Assembly: GCF_016859285.1 (NCBI RefSeq)
Contig: NC_053407.1
Location: 23,081,215-23,145,214, forward strand
Direction: 5' to 3'
Length of the DNA stretch: 64,000 nt
From: Xiphias gladius
Taxonomy: Eukaryota > Chordata > Actinopteri > Istiophoriformes > Xiphiidae
Of this stretch, positions 12,816 to 25,689 are shown in pieces. A program made the translations under genes and the position numbers. The first letter of the stretch is position 1. Every line of letters starts with the position of its first letter. Under the pieces are notes generated by a model. The model did no database searches and was not told the origin of the DNA. It saw only the letters and a list, made by a program, of their open reading frames with translations.

Positions 12816-15800
12816 GGGAAAAAGTTATGAGTTTCAGGAATCAGGAAGCTTCATACACACACCTACACACTTACGTATTCAGTCACATGAATTCACCCAC
12901 ACACACGTAAGGAGGGTGAGGCTTATTAGCCACCTCCTGACTCAGGGTGTATTTTGAGGAAGTAGGGGCTAGTGGACCCCCTTCTTACTCATGCCTGGAA
13001 GTGACAAAACGTCACTGGCCTACTTACACTAAAAGGCTGTTATGCGACTTGTCCTCCAAATAAGGCTGTGTGTTCACTTGCTTCCCTTCTTGTGACTTTT
13101 GGCCTTTTGGTGTTCCCAAGTAAATATTCAGCAAAGACACTCTCACAAGCGTGTATAGAGGGAGCAAGGAATGTTATAATATATAACATGAGACATTAGA
13201 GATTTGCCACCTCTCAGAGATGTTGTATATTTTAAACCATGGTAGTAATTTTTTTGAATATCTCTGGTTTAATGGCAGTGTTGCGAATAATGAGCTGCTT
13301 TGTGGCAATATTGGATTTACAGGATACAGGAAAACAAGACATTCTCATCTGGATATTTTATGTATACATACATACAATTTTATATATAACCATAACACAA
13401 TCATTTTTATATTGCTATCACAGTATAAAAAAATACATTTACGCATGTAGTAATAGAAGATTTTATCCACGTCGTTGACCCTCTAGAAAATGATTCACCA
13501 ACCCCACTGATTGGGACAAACCTGTGGATTGCTGTGGGGTTCCAAGTTGATTCTAAAGCATTTCAGTTGAATCTTCATAAATTTGAATTGAACACTCTCC
13601 TACAGCTGTATCAGGGTTCTATATCCTTTTTTAAGTTGTGACTAATTCAAAGCGATAATTTCCTGCTGCTCCCGTTTCCCATTCAGAGCTGTCATTTGGC
13701 AAATCGCAAAATTGATGCCTTTATTGTAAAGCATCAATACAAGCAGATTTTTTTTTTCAAAAAAGAAATGAAATTTATTTGCCACCAACAATGGCAACGA
13801 GATATGCACCTCTTGCAGCACTCCTCTTTTCAGTCGATCAATTTTAAAAATTGCAAAGATAAATGGTGAAAGAAAAAAGAGCCACGCTGAGGAGTTTGGA
13901 TTAAAAAGCTGCAGGTGACTGCTCACTGTAATCCATCATACCTCCAACATGTCATACAAATAAACATTTCCTTTTATTGTGCATCCTGTTGGATGGAAAA
14001 TTACTCATGCTGTCTTTGCACAACAAAATCTGATAGTGGTTGCTCACGGCATCGCACAGCATGGGTGTCCCAACCCACTGGAAAAAGGCTATTTTTGACC
14101 TGTGAGTGAAGAGTTGCTCCTTTTTCATATATTGCATTTACTAACATTTTAAATTGTGTTCTCTAGTTTGGTTTCGGGAGGTGAAAGTCTTTGATTTTAG
14201 ACTTTCCTCGTGACGAAACATAACACATAACACACAAGTCATGATTGTGGTCAAATGTACTGCAGTAAAAAACTATTCAGAAAGAGAAGTCATTCTTCTG
14301 CATTTTACCATCACAAGAGAAGTGATCTTTGCTTGGAAAAGACTGGTGACCAGTGTTCCAACAAAACTGATTTCAGCGAGTTTGCCTGTGTTTGCAGAAA
14401 AGCAGTGGGTCCGATCCAGCAAAGATCACAGTGGGATACATCGGTCTTTCACTGCTGTTTCTGTCTGAGTCATGTTGCCTGGGGCGGACGATAATGTGAC
14501 CCCAAGTGTCGTGATGTGTGACACCGAGCTATTCCTTCTATTATAAACCACAATCTGTGAAGAGGAGTGGCCTTCAGCCACTGTTACCCAACTTGGGTGG
14601 CTTCCCCTCCTTTCTCATCGCATGTGCTCACCCAGGAGAAAATTGTACAACATCAAATTAGCCAAGTCTTCTTTTTTTCCACACTAAGGGATGAACGCTC
14701 AGCCATAAATGTGGAAGTTTCATTTTCCTCTTACGGTTTTACTCGCTTTTACCCACAAACCTCTTTTTTTTTCTTCTTTATTTACTGAGCCCAGGATAGA
14801 CTCAGAGTTTGTGGGGGGTGGGGGGTATAACCATTGGCACATACGCTGCATTACTGCATGTCCTGTAGCCGAACATGTCTCTTTATGTCTTTCACTCCCT
14901 CTGACAGACAGTGGGCACAGTGCGCCAAGGTGGTGTGGTTGTTAAAAATAGAAGGAGTTAATTCAGCACAGCGCTTGAAAAAATTTAGCTACCTGCAGAC
15001 ATTTCCTGAGTAAGGCCACATTTCCTCCCCTTTTCTAGATCAACAGCATCTAAATGAGGACTGTGATCTGTCCTGACTGCTTCCTTTGAGGGGGGACAGT
15101 GACAGCGGAGATTGTGCGAGATAGAGAGGCAGGGAAAATAGAGAGAAAGAGAGTAGGGTAGGGGGTTGTGTTTGATGAAAGCCTGGCTCTCTGTTTACTA
15201 CAAGCTAAAAATAATACCCAGCCTGGTTTGCAGTAGGCATCAGGAGGGGGGAGCTGTGTACATATGTGTGTCTGTCGCCCCAAATCCAACAGCTGGAGGC
15301 TAGAGGGCTGAGAGAGGGTCCCACATCGCTGTGGGGGGAACAACAGGTGGACAAAAAGGCGTACGGTTCCGTGTTTGTACGGTACATATGTCTGAGTGTG
15401 TGTGCTGGCTCAAACATATATGTATGTGTGATTGGGCCTGTGTGCGAGCGTGTGCAAAAATCTGTCCTTACAAGCACATACGTGTCCAGCACATGAACTT
15501 TGCACACCAGTACCCTTTGTAAAAAACCCGAGTGTCACACAGAGCCTGTCTCTGGCTAACCCCAGGCTTGAATTGTCTTATTCATGCTCTCTAATCTATT
15601 TAAATCTCAACTGAGGCAGGGCTATGAATCAAAATTAATGACTGTGTTGTTTATGCTGATGTTAAAGCTCTGGTATGGGTACTGTATTGGCCATTCACGG
15701 CAGCAGCTCACTCACTAGGCCTCTATTTTTACACTTGTGTGAGTGTGTGGGGGGGCTAGCATGTGTGTCTTTCCCCACTACTTGTTTTTACCCTGATGAC

Positions 15801-18800
15801 AAGAGGCAATTGGCCTTCTCAAATGACAGTGACTAGGTACTGTGAGGGTGATTGTATCCAGGCAGCTGTGCATCTCACAGTCTCTCTTTCTCTCTCTCCT
15901 TTAGTCCCCTTCCATAAATCTAACATGAAAGTAGTTACTGATTCTGTGATTAAATACCTTCCTGTTTGCGCAGAGGCGATTAGATAAGGGTTGCCACATA
16001 GGGAATGTGAGAGCTAAAAACAAGGTAAAGCTGGCAGCCAGCGCACTTCCCCCAGGTCATTATTGGCATACCTGAGGCACCGAAAACATGCCGGATGGCT
16101 GCACTGAAGCAGGAAACTGCATGTGTGCGACAACGAGAAAGATAGTGAGTCACCAGATGAACAGTTTTTTTTTTTCTTTTAGTATTTTATTCAGCCAAGT
16201 CAATCAAAATAGCCTCTCCTTCCTTAAAACACATTTGCAGACCGATTATTTGAATTTCTTTAATCATACAGTGTTCACATCCATGTTTACTACCTTGCAG
16301 TCGTCTTCTTTAGAGCCTTTCTGCTTCCTTTCATGTTACCAGCTGTGGATCTGCGGAATTGCTTGAACCATCATCAGGAATCTGTATTGCGTCCTTATAC
16401 GCTGGCACAATACAAACAAAACAGGGAACCACTTGTCAAAACACTGCTCTGTAGCACTAGTAACAGTCAGTAACTGAATAGGGTACCTTTAAGATCTTGC
16501 GTCATAATTATGATATGTTGAAAGGCTTTTTTCAGGTGATTGTTTTCTGTACATCTGTGGTTTCAGTGCAAACAGCAACTGCTAGTAGCTAATTAAGTAT
16601 GACTTTATTGCTCAGGCTCATATAAATGTAAAGGAATACAAGCTAACAAAAATAGAGCTAAACCAAATGTATTCATTTGTATTCTCCTTAAGCCAAGTGA
16701 AAACAAAGCAAAAACAATCTAGTGTTCAAAGGCTTAAAACTTTTTCCCTTGGTTTTACCGTTCTCTTATTTTAATCCTGTGAAACATCTAACTTTGTGTT
16801 TTTCAAAGTGCTATATAAATAAAGATATCGTTGTTTCAAAACCCGTGTACACATTTAAATACAGTAGCAGCTTTAAGGCAGAGGTAGTGAAGAGAGGATA
16901 TTAGGCAGGTCACATCACTCAAATGAGTGGAATAGTTTCATCTGGCCTTATCAGCTTCATGTCTTGCTTTGTCTGCCGAGCCTGGCAGGCCTGCTGTTGG
17001 TCTTCAGGAAAGAATGTGGGGTCATCAGGCAGAGTTGATGGGAGTTATTACGAAGTTTGGCTCTGGAATAACACCAGACATCCCTGTCCACTGTAAATGG
17101 GAATTAGTCAGTCCAACTTTCATTCTAGCAGCATTTGGTAATGCCACAAGGAAGCTGTTTCATTCAGATTTTCTGACATTCTGCTCTGCGGAATTTATGG
17201 TTAAATGGACCAAGTCCTGAGAGCTCCCAAGACCCGGTGACCTCTCTGCAGTTCCCCCGGACACTCTGACCAATCGCGTGTCTCTAAAACACTTTCACTG
17301 GCCAACCAGGCATCTCCAGTTTGCGAAATCATCCTCCCCAACTTCCCCTGACATTTGCAGACGCCATCGAACATCACTCCTCAAAAAGCCAAACAAACAT
17401 CTCCACCGAGTGAGGCTCCCTAACAGCATCGCTTCTCATGTCTGCATCTTTGATGAGGAAAAACGCCACCGTAACAAAAACAAGAGGCTGAGTGGGACGG
17501 GGGATGATGCTATATTTGGAAACAGACAAACAGGCGACAAGATGTCTCTTCCCTTTCTTCTTCTGTCCGTCATTGCTTTACTATGCTGTCGCCTCCTTTC
17601 CCTCTCCCTGTCTGTGTGTGAGGCCAGCTGTGGTCATATAGTATAATAAGGCTCTCTATCTGAAATAATGGCTTTAATGCTGGTTAAAAGGGGAAAGAGG
17701 GGTGGTTGGGGTCAGGCTGACTCCTGCGCCCAAGGATCAGCTGGCATGCCGTCAGGGGCCATGGCACCAGGCACAGGGCCACTGTCTGGGTAGGGCAGAC
17801 AGCTGGCGGGGGGTGGGACGTGGGGGATTCTTTCTGTCTGGGATACACACACACATCATCTTTAATTCTTTCCACTGTACCAAGGCAACTCTTGTTTATA
17901 TCACCAGTCTGTTGTATCGTGTCTCTCTCGTGTCTAAGTAGCTTGTGGTTTACAGGTTGGATCGTTTTTCGGAAAATGAAACGAGTAATACCTGAGGGGA
18001 TGTTTTCTGAGCGCTTGATGTAGACACCAATTATACTGCGTGTTTTGCCTATTAACACTGCTTCTCACTATAGAGCTCAAACACACCATCGTAAAGAACA
18101 GTTTTTCAAATTTTAAAAAAAGAAAATATCGCAATCCTCTCTTTGCGAACGAATTGATTGCAACAAAACCACAGTAATTAATAATTGTTGTGTTTTAATG
18201 TTGACAAAAATAGGTAAGCAATCAGTTTCTGTATTTGACTGGCAGAAATGAACATCATCATCAAGAAACAGTCTCTGGTTCTAGCTTCTCAAATGTGAGA
18301 GGATTTGCTGCTTTTATTCTTTTTTAGATAATCTGAAATTGAAAATCTAAGATCAATAAATTGGTTTTGGATTGTTGGACAAATTAAACAAGCCATTTGA
18401 AGACCTCAGTGAACTTGTGATGGGTATTTTTCCATACTGACAACATAGTAATTGAAAAAAAAGTGTCAGTAGTAATTAATCCATGATGAAAATTCTAACA
18501 CTGCGCCGTTACTATATTTATACGTACCGTATCAGAGTATTTTAGATCACAAAAAAAAGAATGGTCTGTGTTGAGGGAAATTCTTTTCTCTTCATTAGCC
18601 ACGATGCCATTAGTATCCATTTCAATAGTCGCCCTCAACCTAGACCAAAGTGCTGGCACGCCCCTTGTCATTTATAATATCAGGCTGACTGGCCTATTGA
18701 TGATGAGAACAAAGCCACAGTGTGGCCGACCTACAGCAGTGGCAGTAGTAACATGGCACCTCCCCGGTGACTGACGATGCCACGCTGGCTGCCACCACAG

Positions 18801-21800
18801 CCTGGCACGGGGGGGGGGGGGGTGCGTGCCTGCGTGCGTGCCTGCGTGCGCGCGCGTGTGCACGTGTGTGTGTGGGTGTGTGTGTGTGTGTGTTTGAGGG
18901 GTTGGGGGGCATTTGGTGGTTGTGGCAGCTGGCAGTGAGAAGGCGGGGGAGAGCAGGGGGTTCCTCATTTATAAAGACTCCCCTGTGTGAACCCCATGCG
19001 TGGCCACACCCTGGATGCAAACTCAAAATCGCTTGCCGAGGTGCACGTACACATGCTCACACATTTGCAAACACACGCGTATGCTGTAGTGCACTGATAA
19101 ACACACAGATACGCAGTAGTATGGACAAGGCAACTGACGGATTAACTTTAAACACCTGAATGCCGAAACCCTGCTCTGGTGCCGCATGTGTCACTGCCCT
19201 TCCATATTTGCGTAGGTGCATATCAGTATTTTTGTGCGTTGAGTGTGAGTAATTCAAAGGCGCAGCAGTCGGTTGCCTCCTGTTGAGTCATTGCTGCCAT
19301 GCTGATGAAATGTAGAGTGGTGTCAGCTCGCTTAGTTGTTTATTAGTTCTAAGGAGACGGGAATGTAATCAAACTGTCCCGATTGAGTCATGTGACGGCT
19401 ATTTGTCTTCCCAAATTGGAGCCCACCATGGAGAAATATTAGTGTTTGCTTCACTGGATGTGTTGAAATAATTCCTAGAGGAGAGGAGGCCTTAAATAGC
19501 TAGAAACTCTGCATGCTTTGCATGTGTGTACAAGCACATTTTTTTTGTCTAGGTGTTTCTGTGAATATGATTGTATTATATTTATGTATCCATGTGTTTG
19601 TGTGTGTTGACACGTGACAAAATTCCTGAGTGTCAGACAGATTTTTTGCACCTTTGACTGTTTATCTTCTACTTTTTTATGTGAACGGTAAGTATTAAAA
19701 TGTGTTTGTAGCCGTGTTCTGTCCTCATGAAGGCCTCCACACTGGGGACCAGTTAGGAGCAGATCATGTCCAGCTGTCTCTGAGGACAAATGGTCCATCG
19801 GGCAACTGCTTATTCACCACCACCCTCTCCTCTCAACCCCTCCACCCTGCCTGCCTCCCTCCATCCCCTCCCTCCCTCGCTTCTTACCCCCCAGTGTGTT
19901 TACTTGACTTTACTTGCTAAAAACCATTTTGAGTGCTTTTATCGGTTTGCTGTCAGGACTAGAATAGCTGTGTGTGGCGACAGCTTCCTGGAAATAGTAT
20001 GGAGGGCGAAGTGTTTATGGATGGATGGCGATTTGTTTTATGGGTTTCACGTGTAATGGAGGATAACGGACATTTGAGTTTGTTTTTGTATTATTTTCAT
20101 TTGTTCAAGCTTTGGCTCCACTCCGCCCTTTCACAGGTATAATTTAACATTTGGCGAATTCTGAATTTACAGAATAATGGGACACAATCATACATCGAAG
20201 TCAGATTATCGCTGTTTAATAAATGTGATATTTTAAAAATGTTTCTGTCCAATTTTAAACATAAAATTCCTCAAAAATTACAAACAAAAGTTTTGTCTGT
20301 TCCACCTAATATGAATTTAATAATGTTTGGTATTTATGTTACATATTTTGTCCTGTTTTCAATGTAGCTACCCACATATTCTGATGAAAATGTTGATACT
20401 TAGGATACTTACAAATTATTTTTTCCTTTACTCGTGGGAGCGAAACCTAAGTGTTCCCTCGCCCGCAGACATGTTTCTCTGAGCTGACAGCAGCTTCGTC
20501 TCTTGGCAGCCTTCTCATAATTCATCTCTTTTGGCTTGTTTATGCTGAACATTTATTTTGTTTGTGGTAACATTTCCCCGACCCTCACATCTCTCAACTT
20601 GAAAAACGCTAATGTGCCTCCAAAACGACATCAAAGCCTCTCTCTCACCCAACACTCTCTCTGGCTGTTTTGACTTATGGCTCTCTTTTTTTTTTTTTTT
20701 TTTTTTTAACTTTCTTACAACATGAAAGACCATCAGTGTTTTCCACACGGACGTATGAGCCTGGACACACACATACCTACACTACCACATGCTCACATGC
20801 ACACACACTTTCTCTCTCTCACAGCCTCACAGTCATGTCTAAACAGAATGATCAGTAAATCAAATAAAACACCCACAGTGTTTCAGAGAGAAGGAGTGTG
20901 CTCTGAACAACGGAGAGATAAAAAGGGGGAAAAAGAGAGGGAGAGGAGGAGGGGAGGAGTGGACGCGGGGGATTGTACGTCCTCGTGAAAGTAGCCCTCA
21001 GAAACAAAAGCAGCTTTGAGTGCGCGCCCACTCAGAAGAGAGATTAGCCGGTACACACCCCCCTTAACACACCACCATCACCACCACCCCTGCAGAAAAG
21101 AGCTTTGGCTGCAGTTTAGCGGCACGTGGCGCAGCCCTTGATACTTATCATGTGCATCAGGTGCTCTCACTTGGTTTCCTGTTCTTTAAAACATAACCAC
21201 CATTTCCCTCTTTCACTCCCTCCTTCTCCTTTTCTCAGTCCAGAAGCAATCCTTCCACACCGCTCCCATCCAGCCTTACCCTTCACTTCTTCTTCCTCCC
21301 TTTCCCTCTCTCCCTGTCCATCTCTTTCTTCTGCTTTTACAAATACAAAGGACATATTGTATCTGCCAGTGTTAAAGTGAATCCATTCTCCTTGGCAGCG
21401 GCCCGGCCCGTGGTGAATCTGAGCCGGGCTAGCTCTGTTTTCCAGTTGGCACTGGTGGAGTGGATTGGTTGCTCGTTGGGTTAGTGAATTTGAGTCCAGC
21501 TGACACGTCGGTTTAGGATTCATTCACGCAGTCCGTCTCATTCTCACTCAACTCGCAAAGCAGCACACCAGCTCACCTCAAATAAAGCATTTTCAAGTGT
21601 ACACTGTGAGGATGCTGGCTTATAGCTTTATTTGCACAAAGTATCACTACATGCAGGAATTTCTGTAATATCACGAGCATCTGAGAGGTGTAATCGAGAG
21701 AGGAAAATGTAAAGCTATTAATAAATTCTCTGAGGAAATTTTACAACTGGGTCGCATGAATATACCAGACTGACAGTTTCACTGACAGTTTCACACATTC

Positions 21801-23600
21801 ACTGCATTAGCTGGCGGTTTTCAGCTGCTTTTCTTTATCTGTGTGGAAACCAGACCGTGGAGCCTATTTAGAAACCAGAGAGGAAGAACATTTTAAGGTC
21901 ATGGAAGTGCTCCTATTTAGTTGTGGAAAGTTTTGGAAAAGTCATGAAATTTTACATCAGGGCCACAGCAGAAAGCCCGAACTCAAACACACAAAACCAC
22001 ACACACAAAGTCTACTGTACTGTACATGTGAAGCTTGAAACTGCTAAATATACAAATGACTAATAACGCCTAATAAAAACACCCCATCACATTCATATAG
22101 CCTCATATACAAACACACACATAACCCAGAACACATTACCAAACCTGCACACTCTTTCATGAAAGCTGATATAAACACACAGTGACACAAACACACCAAT
22201 GATGCGATGCTATCACATTTCATAATCATGGTTCAGGCCCAGAAAACAAGCACAGTCCTCCTCCCCTCCCCTCAAAAAATGAAAGAACCCAGAAGATGAG
22301 TCAACACACTCACAAGGCAGCAAAAACAAACTGTTGAATAAAAACTACCAGAGCCTTTTGAAGTTTGCCTGACTGTCCTCCTGTTCTTACTCTCCCCCAT
22401 CTCTCACCCGTCCATGTATCCATCCAATTTCTCCCCTGGCCTCTCTTAACCACTGGCTCGCGCTTGTCATAGAAAAATTATACATCTTCTCTTCTGTTTG
22501 TATTTCTCCTTTATGTTGTATATCTGTGTGGTTTGTTTTTATATATTTGATTCGACAAGGTGTCTTTGAACATTGTAGAGCGCTTTGGCCAGTTTGTGCT
22601 GTTTTTCAAATGTGCGTTATAAATGTGGTTACTTCACCTTCAAGGCCAAGGCTGGTGCTGTGTGTTGTGCATACAGTTTGGGTTCATGTGTGTGTTTCAG
22701 CAGCTCCAAGTCTCCGAAGCCAATTCCACACCTCTTCTGAGGACGATAACAAAAGCTTTTGTTTGAAAACTCCAATCAAAGTCTCAAAAAATAGAAATTG
22801 AGAACCTGTAACTTAAATTGGGAATAATTGAAAGTGACATGCAGCAAAGTATGGCAATTTTTTGTAGGAAAGTGTAAGCTCATAAAGCCGTCCTAAGTCT
22901 TACAAATTCAGTTACTGCTACAAGACCTTAAATTGTAAAATATGCACTGTGCATCAACTGAGCCCAGTAGCTAAGCGGTAATGATATGACTCACTGACGA
23001 GACTCTCGAGAGTCATAAACAAGCTTCATTAAATGAAGCACAATTATGCGACTGCGTTGTCTGTCCTCTTCCTTGAATTTACGTAAAAACTGGTGACAAT
23101 TTCAGAGAAATTGAATGGTTTCCAGAACAGCTGCCATGCATGTTTCCTCAAAGTCAGAAGCAAAGACCGGTGGAGGGGAGGATTCCTCCAATCAGCGGCA
23201 GAAATGGTCCATGTTGATGTGTCAGTGAAGGAGAGAATGCAACTAATGTGCGGGCTGCTTGAAATGATTCCCATTCCCAACAAATTCCTGTCCAGCTGGC
23301 TTTCAGAGCATGAGCTAAAGTGTACACAAATTAAAAGCATTACTGCCTAATGTCAAAAACTTCTACAAACAACTTTCCATAAAAAGTAACAGTGGTTTGC
23401 TGTGGCGTGCAATTAAATGTCACTTCTCCGGGAGTGAGTAAGCTGCTCTTTACCTGAAGTCCTGAAAATAAACCTGGGCGCAGCTGTATTGAATTTTTTT
23501 ATTTTTGATGACGCTCTTGATTTATAGCTGTTTCCTTCAGTGTAGTACGTTCAAAAACCTTGGTTTATTCTTTTGACAATATCAGCACAGCACAACTGTG
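12816..23600. other. Long non-coding stretch, probable intron
   Basis: No supportable exons were found. Contents seen are an impure GT/GC repeat with a G12 run at about 18,809-18,895, a T-run at 20,687-20,707, purine-rich and pyrimidine-rich tracts near 20,930 and 21,210-21,330, and non-repetitive blocks (about 16,960-17,220 and 23,040-23,340). The latter have the look of conserved regulatory DNA but cannot be confirmed without alignment to other fish. Confidence 0.5.
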
Positions 23601-23607
23601 GCCCGCC

Positions 23608-23608
<1 letters not shown>

Positions 23609-23680
<72 letters not shown>
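23609..23680. repeat. (GT)n microsatellite
   Basis: About 35 GT units with a single C interruption near the start. A shorter GT tract follows at about 23,984-24,014. Confidence 0.97.
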
Positions 23681-23682
<2 letters not shown>

Positions 23683-25232
23683 ACCACTGGAGAAAAAAGC
23701 CACCAGCATCATTTTTTTTCCTGCTTCAAAATTTATTTTCCTTTTCTTCTGGCTTTTCTAATTTCCCTCTTCCTTCACTCTCTCTCTCCGGCCTCTCCCT
23801 TCCTCGCCTCACTCCCCACACCCCTGATCGCCATTCTCCATTCATGCAGCCCTGTCACAGTGATGATAATGATGACCTCTGTGTAATGCTAGCTTGTTAT
23901 TGGCCCACCAGCGAGGCCGGTGTGTACACCCTCTGTTGCTCTTTCTGCATTGTCCATTGTGTTTAGAGAGAAACGCTGGATCTTGTGTGTGTTCGTGTGT
24001 GTGTGTGTGTGTGTAGGTGAAACACAAAGACCAGGCAGGGCAGTCTGGGTGAGCTGCAAAGGGGATCTATGGGGAGGCAGAGAAATTCACCTGAACTGAC
24101 CCTAAGCTGTAGCGGGCTATTAAACTGTAGGAATTACAGAAACAGGGATGGAAAATGGCTGGAAACCATCAGTCTAGTCTCCGTGTTTTACCGGATAAGT
24201 ACACGGGAATTTCTAAATTGTGTGAGATTTATTTCAACATGATAACACATTTTGATTCAGATTAATTTATTAATTTACATTTTGCTGTTTGATGTTGTGA
24301 GTTGCTATAACACAACTGTGGCTTTAACCTGTAGTATGTTCAAGACAGAAGGTGACAAACAGGAAATAAGAGCAACACCTCAGGTTAAATGGATTGTTAT
24401 TACTTAGAGAATAATTTTTTATTTTTTTGTCACTCTGGTGCAATGAAACAAGCTGTAAACACAAAACTGACATATTACCACCTTAAAAAGTTTACATGGT
24501 GAATGTGCACTCATTTGGGGACATGTTTCTGGCAACCTGATGAATGTTAGACTGACATTCACTCTTTTTAGCTCTAGTCTGGTCCCCATTTGGTGATGGG
24601 CAGGTAATATACAATGGGTGTATCAGGGCTTTTTTTTTGCTGTAAAACAGATGCTAGCCGTTAACCAAAACAATAAATGTGGAGGACGTAAAACAAATAC
24701 AGTGGGTCGAAAGACGCTAAAACGCTCAGCAGCGCTAAAGGGGACTGCAGCGTCAGATGATGTTTCTCTGGAGGTTTGTCATTATGAGAGACCTCTTCCG
24801 CATTAAATATAGTTGTATGAGCCATTGTTTATATAAAAATATTGATTAGAGCAGCTTTAATTTCATGTTCAATCAGAATATCAGGGTGGAACATAATGCA
24901 GGGAAGGACAGTATAAAGGTGTAAGACAATAACCGTTAGCGAGAGAAAGGCCAATTTATTAATTGACAGTACAGATGTGTAGGGTTTCTGGAAAATCTTT
25001 GATGGTTTTTATTGATTGGAATTTTTAGTTTTGTCTACCCATAAACTACGTATTACCCTTTAATAGTATGCCGTTAGTAAAAGTGATGGGGTTCTGACTT
25101 GAATATTTTGGCTATTTTTCCCACTAACCGTGAGATTTAGCAAACAGTGTTAAAGGTTTTCCTTTTTTTAATTTTATTATAGCTTAGCATTTCAGATCTA
25201 GAGATTAAATGAAGATATAAAAAGTCTTCCTT
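23681..25232. other. Non-coding stretch, probable intron
   Basis: No gene or RNA recognised. It is A/T-rich with short homopolymer runs. Confidence 0.5.
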
Positions 25233-25689
25233 TACAGGTACCCTGTGGATTTTTTTGACCCCGAGTGGATCAGTGCTTTTACTTTTAGATTTTTCGTTTA
25301 TTATTAGAATTAATTATTTTTTCCGTCCGTTTATTTTTTTTTTTAAATAAAATGTGAAAAAAGGAGCAATGGTTTTAAGAGCAAGTACCCATTTTGTTTG
25401 TATTTCACACAGACCACATGCACATTCCTGCTGGTGGTTTTGCGCTATTCCACTGCTTTACAGATGTTGATGGAAACACGCCAAGAAACGTCGAAAGGTA
25501 GACAGCTACCTACTAAACATGAATGTAAACAATGCAGGTTTGAAAATATATTTTTTTTTAAAAACTGGCTTTGAAAATGTTTCATTAGGAAGCAAATGGA
25601 TACACACTCACACAATGTGTTTTGGTAAGAAACAATGAATGTAAGTATAACTTTAGTAATTTACAAAAAAGCTCCACAGGATACTTTTA
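25233..25689. mobile_element. MITE-like element with terminal inverted repeats
   Basis: The left end TACAGGTACCCTGTGGATTT is matched by an inverted right end at about 25,664-25,689, whose reverse complement starts TAAAAGTATCCTGTGGAGCT. About 20 of 26 aligned end positions agree. The interior is about 410 bases, A/T-rich and non-coding. Size, inverted ends and lack of a transposase fit a non-autonomous DNA element. Target-site duplication is not clear because both flanks are A/T-rich. Confidence 0.55.

Noticed and set aside
12422..12957. Plus-strand frames of 120-160 codons
   Set aside because: They are made of Cys-Val repeats from the TG microsatellite.
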